Of a DNA stretch of 64,000 bases, positions 44,671-52,448 are shown in pieces. This DNA comes from Bacillus safensis FO-36b. GTDB lineage: Bacteria > Bacillota > Bacilli > Bacillales > Bacillaceae. The notes under the pieces are model-generated. The model saw nothing but the letters and a program-made list of their open reading frames with translations, did no database searches and was not told the DNA's origin. Positions within the stretch are counted from its first letter, which is position 1, and each line of letters begins with the position of its first letter. The position numbers and the translations under genes were made by a program. The DNA is taken from contig NZ_ASJD01000005.1 in assembly GCF_000691165.1 (NCBI RefSeq), positions 124,001-188,000 of the forward strand, in the 5' to 3' direction.

Positions 44671-45550
44671 GAATACAATCGATCAATACGAAAAGTTATT
44701 CTCAACGAAACACAATAAAGAAAATTTTTTCCGACACACCATGATGAAACCTTTTGAAAAGATGTGGAATATGATAAACGTTCCGCTAAAAGCTAAACAG
44801 CAAAATGGCTATGATGTAATAATGGCAACCAAGATGCTTGGCTATCTTGATGTAACAGATACACAAACTGGACAACAAGCATTAAAAAGACTACAAGAAA
44901 TTCAGGCTCTTCAAACAGCAGATATCACCTTAAACCATTGTATGGATTTCATAAAAAAGCATAACCTTCAAATAAATGCTGATGAGTTGAGATTTGGTCT
45001 GTATATAGCTGATCCGAAAAAGCTTGAACTGCAAAAAGGATATTGTGGCTTTGGAGGAATTCCTGGATTTATTCAAGTATCACTATATCCAAATTCATAT
45101 AATATCCCAAGAATTCCTGCTCTCATTGCACATGAATTCCACCATAATATCCGTTTTTCACATTTTGAATGGGATTACGGAAACGTCACAGTTGGAGATT
45201 ATTTAATTATAGAGGGTTTAGCTGAATCATTTGCAAAAGAGCTTTATGGTGAACATGTTTTAGGACCTTGGGTCACTTTTTTTGATAAAGAGGAATTTGA
45301 CTATTCAAAAGAAGTGATAAAAGAGGCTATCCATACAAAAGGGTTTGCTGAGGTCAGTAGTTATATGTTTGGTGATACCATTGCCAAAGAACAAGGCTTT
45401 CAACCTGTAGGATTATCACCCTTTGCCGGTTATGCAGTAGGTTATCAAGCTGTACAATCTTTCATGAGAATTAATGATATAGGTATTGAAGAAGCGACCT
45501 TACTGGGTACAGAGGAAATACTAAGAAACTGCGAACTTTTTTCTACTTAA
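44654..45550 (+). CDS. DUF2268 predicted zinc metalloprotease
   Basis: 298-residue soluble protein with a gluzincin-type active site: ALIAHEFHHNIRF (HEFHH at about residues 158-162) and a downstream Glu in LIIEGLAESFAKELYG, as in the DUF2268 family (predicted Zn-dependent proteases, YjaZ-like). No signal peptide is visible. The ATG at 44654 follows AGAGGG and sits inside the regulator gene, so the two are translationally coupled. Substrate unknown; the regulator's TipAS domain suggests response to a small molecule or antibiotic. Confidence 0.85.
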   Translation: MKIMIENTIDQYEKLFSTKHNKENFFRHTMMKPFEKMWNMINVPLKAKQQNGYDVIMATKMLGYLDVTDTQTGQQALKRLQEIQALQTADITLNHCMDFIKKHNLQINADELRFGLYIADPKKLELQKGYCGFGGIPGFIQVSLYPNSYNIPRIPALIAHEFHHNIRFSHFEWDYGNVTVGDYLIIEGLAESFAKELYGEHVLGPWVTFFDKEEFDYSKEVIKEAIHTKGFAEVSSYMFGDTIAKEQGFQPVGLSPFAGYAVGYQAVQSFMRINDIGIEEATLLGTEEILRNCELFST

Positions 45551-45568
45551 ATACCTTTATAAAGAAGG

Positions 45569-45602
45569 ACGTGCTGTGTGATTTAAGTCATGTCCTTTTT
45601 TC
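45569..45602 (+). terminator. Terminator after the DUF2268 gene
   Basis: Inverted repeat AAGGAC(GTG) / (CAT)GTCCTT followed by T6, about 20 bases after the stop. Confidence 0.7.
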
Positions 45603-45622
45603 GCATCTTTAAAAACAACACA

Positions 45623-45661
45623 AAAAAACCTCCTCAAAAAAATAATCAATTTGAGGAGGTC
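45623..45661 (-). terminator. yutM terminator
   Basis: Stem ACCTCCTCAAA / TTTGAGGAGGT followed by T7 on the minus strand. Confidence 0.88.
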
Positions 45662-45703
45662 TTAATTATACAAATAGATTTACAGAATGAATCGTTTTAC
45701 CCC

Positions 45704-46066
45704 TTAACACTCTTCCGGCGTACCGGTATTCGTCGCTGTTCTGAAAGAAGAACCGCACCCGCATGACGCGATGGCGTTCGGATTGTCAATCGTGAAACCG
45801 CCGCCCATGAGTGATTGTTTGAAATCAATGATGGTTCCGTTCATGATATCAAGGCTTTCGGAATCGACAAGGACATTGATGCCGTGCTGTTCGAACTGCG
45901 TGTCTTTCTCTGAGACTTCATGGTCAAAGCCCATGCCGTATGAGAGACCGCTGCAGCCGCCGCCTTTTACGCCCACTCGAAGGAACGCATTTTCTTCTTC
46001 ATGTTCTTTCATCATATCTTTAATCTGCAGTGCAGCAGCTTCTGTAATGGTTACTGGTGTACTCAT
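45704..46066 (-). CDS. yutM: HesB/IscA-type iron-sulfur carrier YutM
   Basis: 120-residue A-type Fe-S carrier protein. The three conserved cysteines are visible in GVKGGGCSGLSYGMGF and ASCGCGSSF. Acts in Fe-S cluster transfer to target proteins; the B. subtilis orthologue is a major A-type carrier. The ATG at 46066 follows AAGGAGGG; the frame is open 12 codons upstream. It lies 73 bp after dapF. Confidence 0.94.
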   Translation of the reverse strand: MSTPVTITEAAALQIKDMMKEHEEENAFLRVGVKGGGCSGLSYGMGFDHEVSEKDTQFEQHGINVLVDSESLDIMNGTIIDFKQSLMGGGFTIDNPNAIASCGCGSSFRTATNTGTPEEC

Positions 46067-46139
46067 GATCATCCCTCCTTTTGACTGGATGTTTCTTTTC
46101 AATTATAAACGTGATGATGGCTTTTCTCAAATAAATGGT

Positions 46140-46994
46140 TTAGAGATAAAATGTGCCGTCACAAATCGTTTCAGCAGGTCCTGTCATGAGCACGTGGTCA
46201 TTGTCTTTCCAGCGAATGATGAGGTCTCCGCCTGCTAAATGAACGGTCATGTCTGTTTCTTTTTTCGCCTGACCATTCACAATTGTGGATACAGCCGCAG
46301 CACAGGCCCCTGTTCCGCAGGCCTGTGTAATCCCTGAACCTCTTTCCCACACACGAAAATGCAGTTCTGTTTCACTGACAACTTCAACAAATTCTACATT
46401 GACGCCTTCTGGGAACATGTGGTGTTTTTCGATGATTGGTCCAAGTGTATGAAGCGGTGCTTTTTCAATGTCCTCTAAATAAAAAACGATGTGCGGGTTT
46501 CCCATTGAAACGGCCGTTCCATTTAAAACTGCCTTGCCAAAATCAAGTGCCTCATTAATCGTTGTGCTGTCCGGTTCACCAAGCATTGGCATCGCTTCTT
46601 TTTCAAAACGTGGTTTTCCCATATCTACTGTGACTAGCTGAACGTGACCATCCTGAGCGTGAACGGTCGCTTCAACGAGTCCTGACAATGTCTCAATCTG
46701 GAACGTTGTGTCCGTCACAATTTGATGCTCATACACATACTTTGCAACGCAGCGCAGCCCGTTACCGCAGTTTTTGCCCTCTGATCCATCATTGTTGAAA
46801 ATGCGCATCTTCACAGGTGCAACATCTGATGGACAAATAAGGATCATCCCGTCAGAACCGATTCCTGTATAAACAGAAGAAACGCGGATCGCTATCTCTG
46901 ATAGCTGCTCTTCTGGAAGCTGTTCCTTCATCTGATTGACGTAAATATAATTATTTCCTAATCCGTGCATTTTCGTGAATTGAAATGATGTCAT
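46140..46994 (-). CDS. dapF: Diaminopimelate epimerase
   Basis: 284-residue DAP epimerase converting LL- to meso-diaminopimelate for lysine and peptidoglycan synthesis. Both catalytic cysteines are present: [15 protein letters not shown] and [16 protein letters not shown]-terminal [14 protein letters not shown] is typical. Length matches the family. Transcribed with or just ahead of yutM; the yutK nucleoside transporter that follows in B. subtilis is not here. Confidence 0.97.
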   Translation of the reverse strand: MTSFQFTKMHGLGNNYIYVNQMKEQLPEEQLSEIAIRVSSVYTGIGSDGMILICPSDVAPVKMRIFNNDGSEGKNCGNGLRCVAKYVYEHQIVTDTTFQIETLSGLVEATVHAQDGHVQLVTVDMGKPRFEKEAMPMLGEPDSTTINEALDFGKAVLNGTAVSMGNPHIVFYLEDIEKAPLHTLGPIIEKHHMFPEGVNVEFVEVVSETELHFRVWERGSGITQACGTGACAAAVSTIVNGQAKKETDMTVHLAGGDLIIRWKDNDHVLMTGPAETICDGTFYL

Positions 46995-47229
46995 GAGCTT
47001 CCTCCAAAAATGTTGTTTCTTTATAGTATAAAAGGAGTCGATTCAGGAGACAATCTTATCATCCCCCGTTTTTCATACATAGAAGCTCTTTGCTGCCATG
47101 GCAAAGGGCTTTTATTATGCATATGCCTCTTTTTCTCTCGTGTGATATTTCATATTGATGATATTTTATTAGCATAACATATTGGATGCGCTTTCTATTT
47201 ATTCTCCTTAAAAATGGAAGCTGAAAATG

Positions 47230-47269
47230 TGAAAAAAATGCACCTCATGACCCATGTGGTGCATTTAAA
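47230..47269 (-). terminator. yuzB terminator
   Basis: Stem AAATGCACC / GGTGCATTT with a 13-base loop, followed by TTTTTTC on the minus strand, overlapping the yuzB stop. Confidence 0.8.
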
Positions 47270-47501
47270 ACATGTCGTTTTCCTCTATAAAAGCATAAAT
47301 ACGCTCGACTAGCTGCTCTGCATTTTCTCCTGAAACAAATTCTCCATTCACAAGTGCAAATGGGGAGTCCATACATTTGCCGCAATAGCTTAAACAGCCG
47401 TATTCCATTACGTCTAGGTTTGGGTCTTTTTCAAGCTTCTCTTTTGCTTCTTGAGACCCTTGTGCAAGATTACTTACACAAAATTCGATCAGTGGAAACA
47501 C
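47265..47501 (-). CDS. yuzB: YuzB, DUF1450 family
   Basis: 78-residue protein with cysteines placed like a thioredoxin-like [2Fe-2S] ferredoxin (FCVSN near the start; [16 protein letters not shown] in the middle). DUF1450; function unknown, metal or Fe-S binding is plausible. The start is GTG at 47501, preceded by GAGGTGAAG. Neighbouring redox genes fit such a role. Confidence 0.88.
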   Translation of the reverse strand: MFPLIEFCVSNLAQGSQEAKEKLEKDPNLDVMEYGCLSYCGKCMDSPFALVNGEFVSGENAEQLVERIYAFIEENDMF

Positions 47502-47756
47502 TGTGCTTCACCTCACATTGCCTTACCATCCTACCGAAATTCCTTGTATTAGTCAAAATATGAGCTTCATCTGTATCGTTACGCCTATTCCTCGTAAAAT
47601 GTTTTACTATTTAGGACTAACTGATGAATATGTAGGTTATTTTGAAACAATTATTGTGGTTTCACAGTAAATTCGATATAATTTTATTTGGTATTTTAAC
47701 TTAAAGTTTTTTAGTATAAGTGTTTTTCAATGTCTACGGGGAAAAGGAGAATCGTC

Positions 47757-48824
47757 ATGAAAAATTTAGTCTTGATCGGCGGAGGTTACGGGAATATGCG
47801 GGTTCTCCACCGCTTATTGCCAAATCAATTACCTGATGATGTCACTATCACATTAATTGATCGAAATCCTTACCACTGTTTAAAAACAGAATATTATGCA
47901 CTTGCTGCTGGAACGATCTCTGATCATCACATTCGAGTATCTTTTCCAGAGCATCCGAAGCTGGATATTCAATACGGGGAAGTAGAAAAAATTGATATTG
48001 AAAACAAACAGATCTTATTCAGCGACCGTGAACCGATTCCGTATGATGATACGGTGATTGGACTCGGCTGTGAGGACAAGTATCATAATGTCCCTGGTGC
48101 GAAAGAACATACATACAGCATTCAAACCATTGATCAGTCAAGACATGCGTATAACAAATTAAACAATTTAAGCGCAGGTGCAACGGTTGGCATCGTCGGT
48201 GCTGGACTTAGCGGGGTAGAGCTGGCCAGTGAACTAAGAGAAAGCCGTGCTGATTTAAACATTATTCTTTTCGACCGCGGAGAGCTGATTCTATCGAGCT
48301 TTCCAAAAAGATTAAGTTTGTATGTGCAAAAGTGGTTTGAAGAAAATGACGTAAAGATCATTAACTGTGCCAATATTACAAAGGTTGAAGAAGGTGTCGT
48401 TTACAACCATGATGACGCGATTGAAGCAGATGTCATCGTGTGGACAGCAGGAATACAGCCAAGCAAAGTGGTACGTGAGATGGATGTTGAAAAAGACGCA
48501 CAAGGCCGCGTCGTATTAACTCCTCATCACAACCTCCCAGGGGATGAGCATGTATATGTTGTAGGTGACTGCGCAAGTCTGCCGCATGCCCCAAGTGCAC
48601 AGCTTGCTGAGGCGCAGGCAGAACAAATTGTCCAATCGCTGCAAAAACGCTGGAAAAATGAGCCGCTTCCTGAGGCTTATCCACAGTTTAAGCTGAAAGG
48701 TGTTTTAGGTTCTTTAGGGAAAAAAGCCGGCTTTGGCTTAGTGGCTGATCGTCCACTTGTTGGGCGGGTGCCAAGACTCCTGAAATCTGGACTCCTTTGG
48801 ATGTACAAACATCACAACGGCTAA
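47757..48824 (+). CDS. yutJ: NADH dehydrogenase-like flavoprotein YutJ
   Basis: 355-residue pyridine nucleotide-disulfide oxidoreductase related to type II NADH dehydrogenases. FAD motif NLVLIGGGYGNMRVL, NAD motif VGIVGAGLSGVELASEL (about 155) and VYVVGDCASLP (about 270). Quinone or other acceptor unknown. The ATG at 47757 follows AAAAGGAG; an in-frame ATG at 47730 precedes the ribosome site. Paralogous to yumB in this window. Confidence 0.92.
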   Translation: MKNLVLIGGGYGNMRVLHRLLPNQLPDDVTITLIDRNPYHCLKTEYYALAAGTISDHHIRVSFPEHPKLDIQYGEVEKIDIENKQILFSDREPIPYDDTVIGLGCEDKYHNVPGAKEHTYSIQTIDQSRHAYNKLNNLSAGATVGIVGAGLSGVELASELRESRADLNIILFDRGELILSSFPKRLSLYVQKWFEENDVKIINCANITKVEEGVVYNHDDAIEADVIVWTAGIQPSKVVREMDVEKDAQGRVVLTPHHNLPGDEHVYVVGDCASLPHAPSAQLAEAQAEQIVQSLQKRWKNEPLPEAYPQFKLKGVLGSLGKKAGFGLVADRPLVGRVPRLLKSGLLWMYKHHNG

Positions 48825-48844
48825 AATTATGTGAATTTTTTCTC

Positions 48845-48876
48845 AAAGCTCCTTCATGATGAGGGAGCTTTTTTCT
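48845..48876. terminator. Bidirectional terminator yutJ / WYL-like gene
   Basis: Stem AAAGCTCC / GGAGCTTT with T6 on the plus strand, between convergent genes. Confidence 0.88.
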
Positions 48877-49105
48877 ATGAAACGGCATGTGCCGATGAGT
48901 GGGTCCATTTGATCGGAGCAAGGGCAAGGATGCAGTCTTTACGAAAGGTTCTCATCGTCTTCTTCGATAAACAATACGCTTGGATAAGCTGATCCGTCTC
49001 ACGGTGGACAATGATTTTTCTCTTCGTGCACTCTCCATTTTTCTTCATATAAATCATCTCAATCGGTATTAGCTGATGAAGAGATTGTTTCAGTAAATAA
49101 TTCAT
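48875..49105 (-). CDS. Small WYL-like protein with LexA-controlled promoter
   Basis: 76-residue protein resembling a lone WYL domain: a short helical head (NYLLKQSLHQLIPIEMIYM), then beta strands KNGECTKRKIIV, LIQAYCLSKKTMRTFRKD and ILAL. WYL domains bind nucleic acids or nucleotides and regulate DNA-damage and phage-defence genes; no helix-turn-helix is attached here. The ATG at 49105 is ten bases after AAAGGAG; a GTG at 49114 is too close. The promoter (49129-49157) carries LexA boxes, so damage induction is expected. Not recognised as a named gene. Confidence 0.8.
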   Translation of the reverse strand: MNYLLKQSLHQLIPIEMIYMKKNGECTKRKIIVHRETDQLIQAYCLSKKTMRTFRKDCILALAPIKWTHSSAHAVS

Positions 49106-49128
49106 GATGCTCACGCTCCTTTCATTTC

Positions 49129-49157
49129 ATTATAAACGAACAAACGTTCTTTTTCAA
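49129..49157 (-). promoter_or_regulatory. Sigma-A promoter of the WYL-like gene
   Basis: Minus strand TTGAAA (49152-49157), exactly 17-base spacer, TATAAT (49129-49134): near-consensus. The spacer is largely filled by a LexA box. Confidence 0.9.
49137..49150 (-). promoter_or_regulatory. LexA (DinR) box 1, between -35 and -10
   Basis: CGAACAAACGTTCT on the plus strand: matches the Bacillus SOS box CGAAC-N4-GTTCG at 9 of 10 fixed bases. Bound repressor would cover the core promoter. Confidence 0.87.
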
Positions 49158-49165
49158 CACAAAAA

Positions 49166-49179
49166 AGAACGTTTGTTCT
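49166..49179 (-). promoter_or_regulatory. LexA (DinR) box 2, upstream of -35
   Basis: AGAACGTTTGTTCT, a second GAAC-N4-GTTC palindrome whose centre is 29 bp from that of box 1. Two boxes on one promoter point to tight SOS repression. Confidence 0.8.
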
Positions 49180-49205
49180 ATTTTCTTTCTCAAAAAAAGA
49201 ACAGC

Positions 49206-49535
49206 TTATTCACTGCTCTCCTTGTACCCGTATTTCTCCATTTCTTGATAAATGTCTTTTAATTTTGGATTGCCCTCTCCAACGATTTGATCCTCTACTA
49301 AGACAAGCGGATAAAAGAATTCATCATCAAGAATTCGTTCAGACAATTCCTTTTGCTGTTCATTTTCTGGCGGGTGCTCAATATCAATATATGTGATGCG
49401 AAATGGCTGATTCGGATATTTTCGTTTTAATGCTGCATCTAACCATTCAAACGTATCTTTTGAAGAAGGCAGATTCACGCAGCTGGCGCACAGTACATCT
49501 CTTCCATATACATAAAGATCGACGGTTTTGTTCAT
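49206..49535 (-). CDS. yuzD: YuzD, DUF1462 thioredoxin-like protein
   Basis: 109-residue thioredoxin/glutaredoxin-fold protein (DUF1462) with a CxxC pair at DVLCASCVNLPSS near residue 16 and a cis-Pro-like turn FYPLVLVED. Function unknown; a disulfide or Fe-S role is plausible beside yutI. The same family in staphylococci includes proteins of the Fe-S/redox neighbourhood. The start follows GGGGGCTTGTCAA. Confidence 0.87.
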   Translation of the reverse strand: MNKTVDLYVYGRDVLCASCVNLPSSKDTFEWLDAALKRKYPNQPFRITYIDIEHPPENEQQKELSERILDDEFFYPLVLVEDQIVGEGNPKLKDIYQEMEKYGYKESSE

Positions 49536-49603
49536 TTGACAAGCCCCCTATTCTTACTTCATTTTAGCTGAATTTTCTGGATGAAAAAAGCAAAAATCAC
49601 TTT

Positions 49604-49631
49604 TTGTTTCAAGATGAGATTGTGCTATAAT
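49604..49631 (+). promoter_or_regulatory. Promoter of yutI
   Basis: TTGTTT, 16-base spacer, TATAAT with extended TGC before the -10. Leader of about 80 bases. Confidence 0.7.
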
Positions 49632-49719
49632 GAAAAGGAAACTTTGAAACCAATCAATAGATTTTTATCGTCCAGATGAATATAATGGTGATATGTTGTG
49701 AAAGGAGCGATTATATCTA

Positions 49720-49956
49720 ATGACTGAAGTCGAAATGAAAGACCAAGTACAGGAAGTACTGGACAAACTTCGTCCATTTCTATTACGTGATGGTGGAGAC
49801 TGTGAGCTTGTAGACATTGAAGATGGCATTGTGAAATTACGTCTTCTTGGTGCATGCGGCAGCTGCCCAAGTTCAACCATTACATTGAAAGCCGGTATTG
49901 AGCGCGCATTATTAGAAGAAGTGCCTGGCGTTGTAGAAGTTGAACAGGTTTTCTAA
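49720..49956 (+). CDS. yutI: NifU C-terminal (Nfu) Fe-S protein YutI
   Basis: 78-residue Nfu-type protein with the cluster-binding CxxC in [16 protein letters not shown] (about residues 47-62) and [16 protein letters not shown]. Carries or transfers Fe-S clusters to apoproteins. Start ATG follows GAAAGGAGCG. Monocistronic, with its own promoter and terminator. Confidence 0.95.
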   Translation: MTEVEMKDQVQEVLDKLRPFLLRDGGDCELVDIEDGIVKLRLLGACGSCPSSTITLKAGIERALLEEVPGVVEVEQVF

Positions 49957-49971
49957 TTCATATATGACATG

Positions 49972-49999
49972 AAAACGACCCGATTTGGGTCGTTTTTTT
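49972..49999 (+). terminator. yutI terminator
   Basis: Stem AAAACGACCC / GGGTCGTTTT with five-base loop and T7. Its 3' arm plus T tract (GGGTCGTTTTTT) is repeated at 50160-50171 on the other side of repeat copy 1. Confidence 0.94.
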
Positions 50000-50159
50000 C
50001 ATGATTGACAAAGGCTTTAGCCCTTTGTCTTCTTTTCAGCGTGATATGAAAACCCTTGAAGTCTAGGAAGGACGAGTACTGGCGTGGAGCGAATTTTCTA
50101 TTCGTGAGCACCAGCACGCAGGACTGACACCGAATGCGAGGGTTTGTCAGCACGCTGAA
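49999..50159. repeat. Structured repeat element, copy 1
   Basis: About 161 bp of non-coding DNA, nearly the same as 52261-52436 and in the same orientation. It begins with a small hairpin (GACAAAGG / CCCTTTGTC) and continues with nested inverted repeats: CAGCGTG (50038) with CACGCTG (50151), AAACCCTT (50050) with GAGGGTTT (50138), GCGTG (50082) with CACGC (50115) and GCGAAT (50089) with ATTCGT (50100). Flanked by the 12-base direct repeat GGGTCGTTTTTT. It separates yutI from yuxL. No open frame. Looks like a small non-autonomous repeat or an RNA-forming element. Confidence 0.85.
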
Positions 50160-50172
50160 GGGTCGTTTTTTA

Positions 50173-52143
50173 TTAGGCTAGCTTTTCTCTAAACCATTCC
50201 TTTATAAAAGTCAGTCTTTGAATACGCTGCCCCGGGTGTCCGCTTCTGGATAAATCATGAGATGCCTTCGGGAATTTGACCAATCTTGTGTCTTTCCCAA
50301 GCTCCTTCAAGGCCACAAAAAGCTGCTCTGCTTGATCAACTGGACAGCGATAATCTTCATCACTGTGCAAGATGAGCAGCGGCGTGTTCATCTGCTTCAC
50401 ATATTTTAGCGGCGAACGATCCCATAGCTTATCGACAGAATCATAAATATCCCCATCAATCTGCCACCTTGTAAAGAAATAACCGATATCACTGATGCCA
50501 TAAAAGCTAATCCAGTTTGAAATGGAACGCTGTGTGACAGCTGCACGGAAGCGGTCGGTTTGACCAACAATCCAGTTGGTCATAAAACCGCCATAGCTGC
50601 CGCCTGTCACGCCAAGCCTTGTTTCATCAAGGAAATCATAGGCTTTGAGCACATGATCAACAGCCTGCATGACATCGTCATAATCAACGTCACCATAGTT
50701 TCGTCTCACACGGTCAGTAAACATCTGTCCATACCCATGACTGCCATGCGGGTTGATATACACGATGGCGTAGCCTTCAGAAGCGAGCATTTGAAATTCA
50801 TGAAAATACGTATGACCATACATCGCATGCGGTCCGCCATGAACCTCTAGAATGAGTGGATATGTCTTTCCCTCTTCCATCTTGGAAGGCTTCATAAACC
50901 AGCCATGCACCTCGTCTCCATCTTTTGACTGAAAAGAAAATGGTTCAGGTTCCGATACGACATGCTCCTTTAGAAAATCATGATGCTCGAATGTGATTTG
51001 CTTTAGTTCTGTCTCCCCTAATGTCATCTCATACAGCTCACTTGGCGAAACAGGTGAAAGCCGGCTGAGCAGCAGTTTGGATTCATCTGGATGAAGGCTA
51101 AAATTGGTGATATGTTCCGCCTCTAGTCGAACAGGATAGGCTAAACCTTCAATAGAGAAATAATAAATCCCTGTACTGCCTTGATCAGAAACAAGCGCAT
51201 AAAACCCTTGGCTGTCCTTTGTCCACTGCGGAAGCTGATAGACCTCTCCCATCACGCTATCTCCTGCCATACAGTTCCCAACATACATATCGAGCATTTC
51301 TGACAGTTGAACCGTCTTTTCTTCCTTCAGATCATACAGCCATAGTGATGGGAAGGTGGCATTTTGAAATTCACGCTCATGTCCAATATACAAAAGACTC
51401 TCTCCATTTGGAGAAAAAGATACGGTGGAATAAGCGCCATTTGCTTGTGTGATCTTTTTTGTCTGACCATCTTCTAATGACAGAAGACACACGTCACTTA
51501 TGTAAGGTATCTGTGGATTTAATTGAATAAAGGCAAGCCATTTGCCGCAAGGAGAAATCGTATGATTCATATGATGAACCTGCTCGCTCGTGACAGGCTC
51601 TATCTCTCCTGAATCGATATCCACCTTCACGATCTGCGTGACACGCCCATCTAAAAAGCCTCTTCCATCTGCTTTATAGGTCAAATCATCATATACCGCT
51701 GGAGCAAAGTCATCTTGCTCTTCCTTTTTTTCATCATGAACAGATTCTGATTGTTTCAATGACACAGCCGCATAAAGAAAAGCACCATCTGGAGAAAAGA
51801 CAGGATGAGATACTCCGTAAGGAATCGTCGTTAAGGTTCGCACGCCGCCTCCTTCGCTCTTCATGAGCGCCAGCTGAGGGACTTCCTTTGGCTTTTGTAA
51901 AATAAAAGCAAGCTGCCTGCCGTCTTTTGACCAAACTGGCTGATGATGCTTTCCATCCTCAAATGTCCATTGTGCCAGCTCCTCTGTCTCTTCATTTCGA
52001 ACCCATAAATGGATGTTGTAATCGTCTTTTTTCTCATTCACAGTGACTTTTGTAAAGACTGCCTTTTTTCCATCTGGTGAATAAACCGGATGGGAAACAG
52101 AAACAATCTTCGTTAAATCTTCTGCCGTCATCAATTTCTTCAT
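50173..52143 (-). CDS. yuxL: S9-family prolyl-oligopeptidase-type peptidase YuxL
   Basis: 656-residue acylaminoacyl-peptidase-like enzyme. The N-terminal beta-propeller (about 10-390) has repeated SPDG/W motifs (HPVYSPDGKKAVFTK); the C-terminal alpha/beta hydrolase has the nucleophile in VTGGSYGGFMTNW, Asp in LHSDEDYRCPV and His in FPKASHDLSRSG. No signal peptide; cytosolic. Start follows GGGGGAG. The gene is bracketed by two direct copies of the structured repeat, so recombination between them could delete it. Confidence 0.95.
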   Translation of the reverse strand: MKKLMTAEDLTKIVSVSHPVYSPDGKKAVFTKVTVNEKKDDYNIHLWVRNEETEELAQWTFEDGKHHQPVWSKDGRQLAFILQKPKEVPQLALMKSEGGGVRTLTTIPYGVSHPVFSPDGAFLYAAVSLKQSESVHDEKKEEQDDFAPAVYDDLTYKADGRGFLDGRVTQIVKVDIDSGEIEPVTSEQVHHMNHTISPCGKWLAFIQLNPQIPYISDVCLLSLEDGQTKKITQANGAYSTVSFSPNGESLLYIGHEREFQNATFPSLWLYDLKEEKTVQLSEMLDMYVGNCMAGDSVMGEVYQLPQWTKDSQGFYALVSDQGSTGIYYFSIEGLAYPVRLEAEHITNFSLHPDESKLLLSRLSPVSPSELYEMTLGETELKQITFEHHDFLKEHVVSEPEPFSFQSKDGDEVHGWFMKPSKMEEGKTYPLILEVHGGPHAMYGHTYFHEFQMLASEGYAIVYINPHGSHGYGQMFTDRVRRNYGDVDYDDVMQAVDHVLKAYDFLDETRLGVTGGSYGGFMTNWIVGQTDRFRAAVTQRSISNWISFYGISDIGYFFTRWQIDGDIYDSVDKLWDRSPLKYVKQMNTPLLILHSDEDYRCPVDQAEQLFVALKELGKDTRLVKFPKASHDLSRSGHPGQRIQRLTFIKEWFREKLA

Positions 52144-52230
52144 GAACGTATCTCCCCCTTTTATGCTTAAAAAATAGTTCGATCCTCTAAATAATAATCC
52201 CTGCTTCTTCCCATAAAAACAAGCATAAAA

Positions 52231-52260
52231 AAAGAACGTGCAGATTCACAGCACGTTCTT
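52231..52260 (-). terminator. thrB operon terminator (left duplicate)
   Basis: Stem AAGAACGTGC / GCACGTTCTT followed by T6 on the minus strand. The same 27-base hairpin sequence, with one mismatch, occurs at 52437-52463 over the 3' end of thrB; only this copy keeps the T run. Confidence 0.85.
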
Positions 52261-52436
52261 AGATTGTTGAAAAAGGGCTAAAATGATCTTTATTTTAGCT
52301 CTTTTTCTTCTTTTCAGCGTGACCTGAAAACCTTTGCAGTCTAGGAAGAACGAGCACTGGCGCGGAGCGAATTGAACATTCGTGAGCACCAGCGCGCAGG
52401 ACTGACAACGAATGCGAGGGTTTGTCTACACGCTGC
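52261..52436. repeat. Structured repeat element, copy 2
   Basis: About 176 bp non-coding DNA homologous to 49999-50159. The head is a different-length hairpin (GGGCTAAAAT / ATTTTAGCTC); the conserved body runs from CTTCTTTTCAGCGTG to CACGCTG (52429-52435). Compared with copy 1, GCGTG/CACGC has become GCGCG/CGCGC (52360 and 52393), a compensatory change. Flanked by a 27-base direct repeat with one mismatch. Lies between thrB and yuxL. Confidence 0.85.
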
Positions 52437-52448
52437 GAACGTGCAGAC

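Noticed and set aside
43452-45550. Genomic island with integrase or IS ends
   Set aside because: No transposase, integrase, tRNA or terminal repeats were seen; only composition differs.
48433-48684. Frames antisense to yutJ
   Set aside because: Shadow frames without ribosome sites; yutJ coding pattern explains the region.
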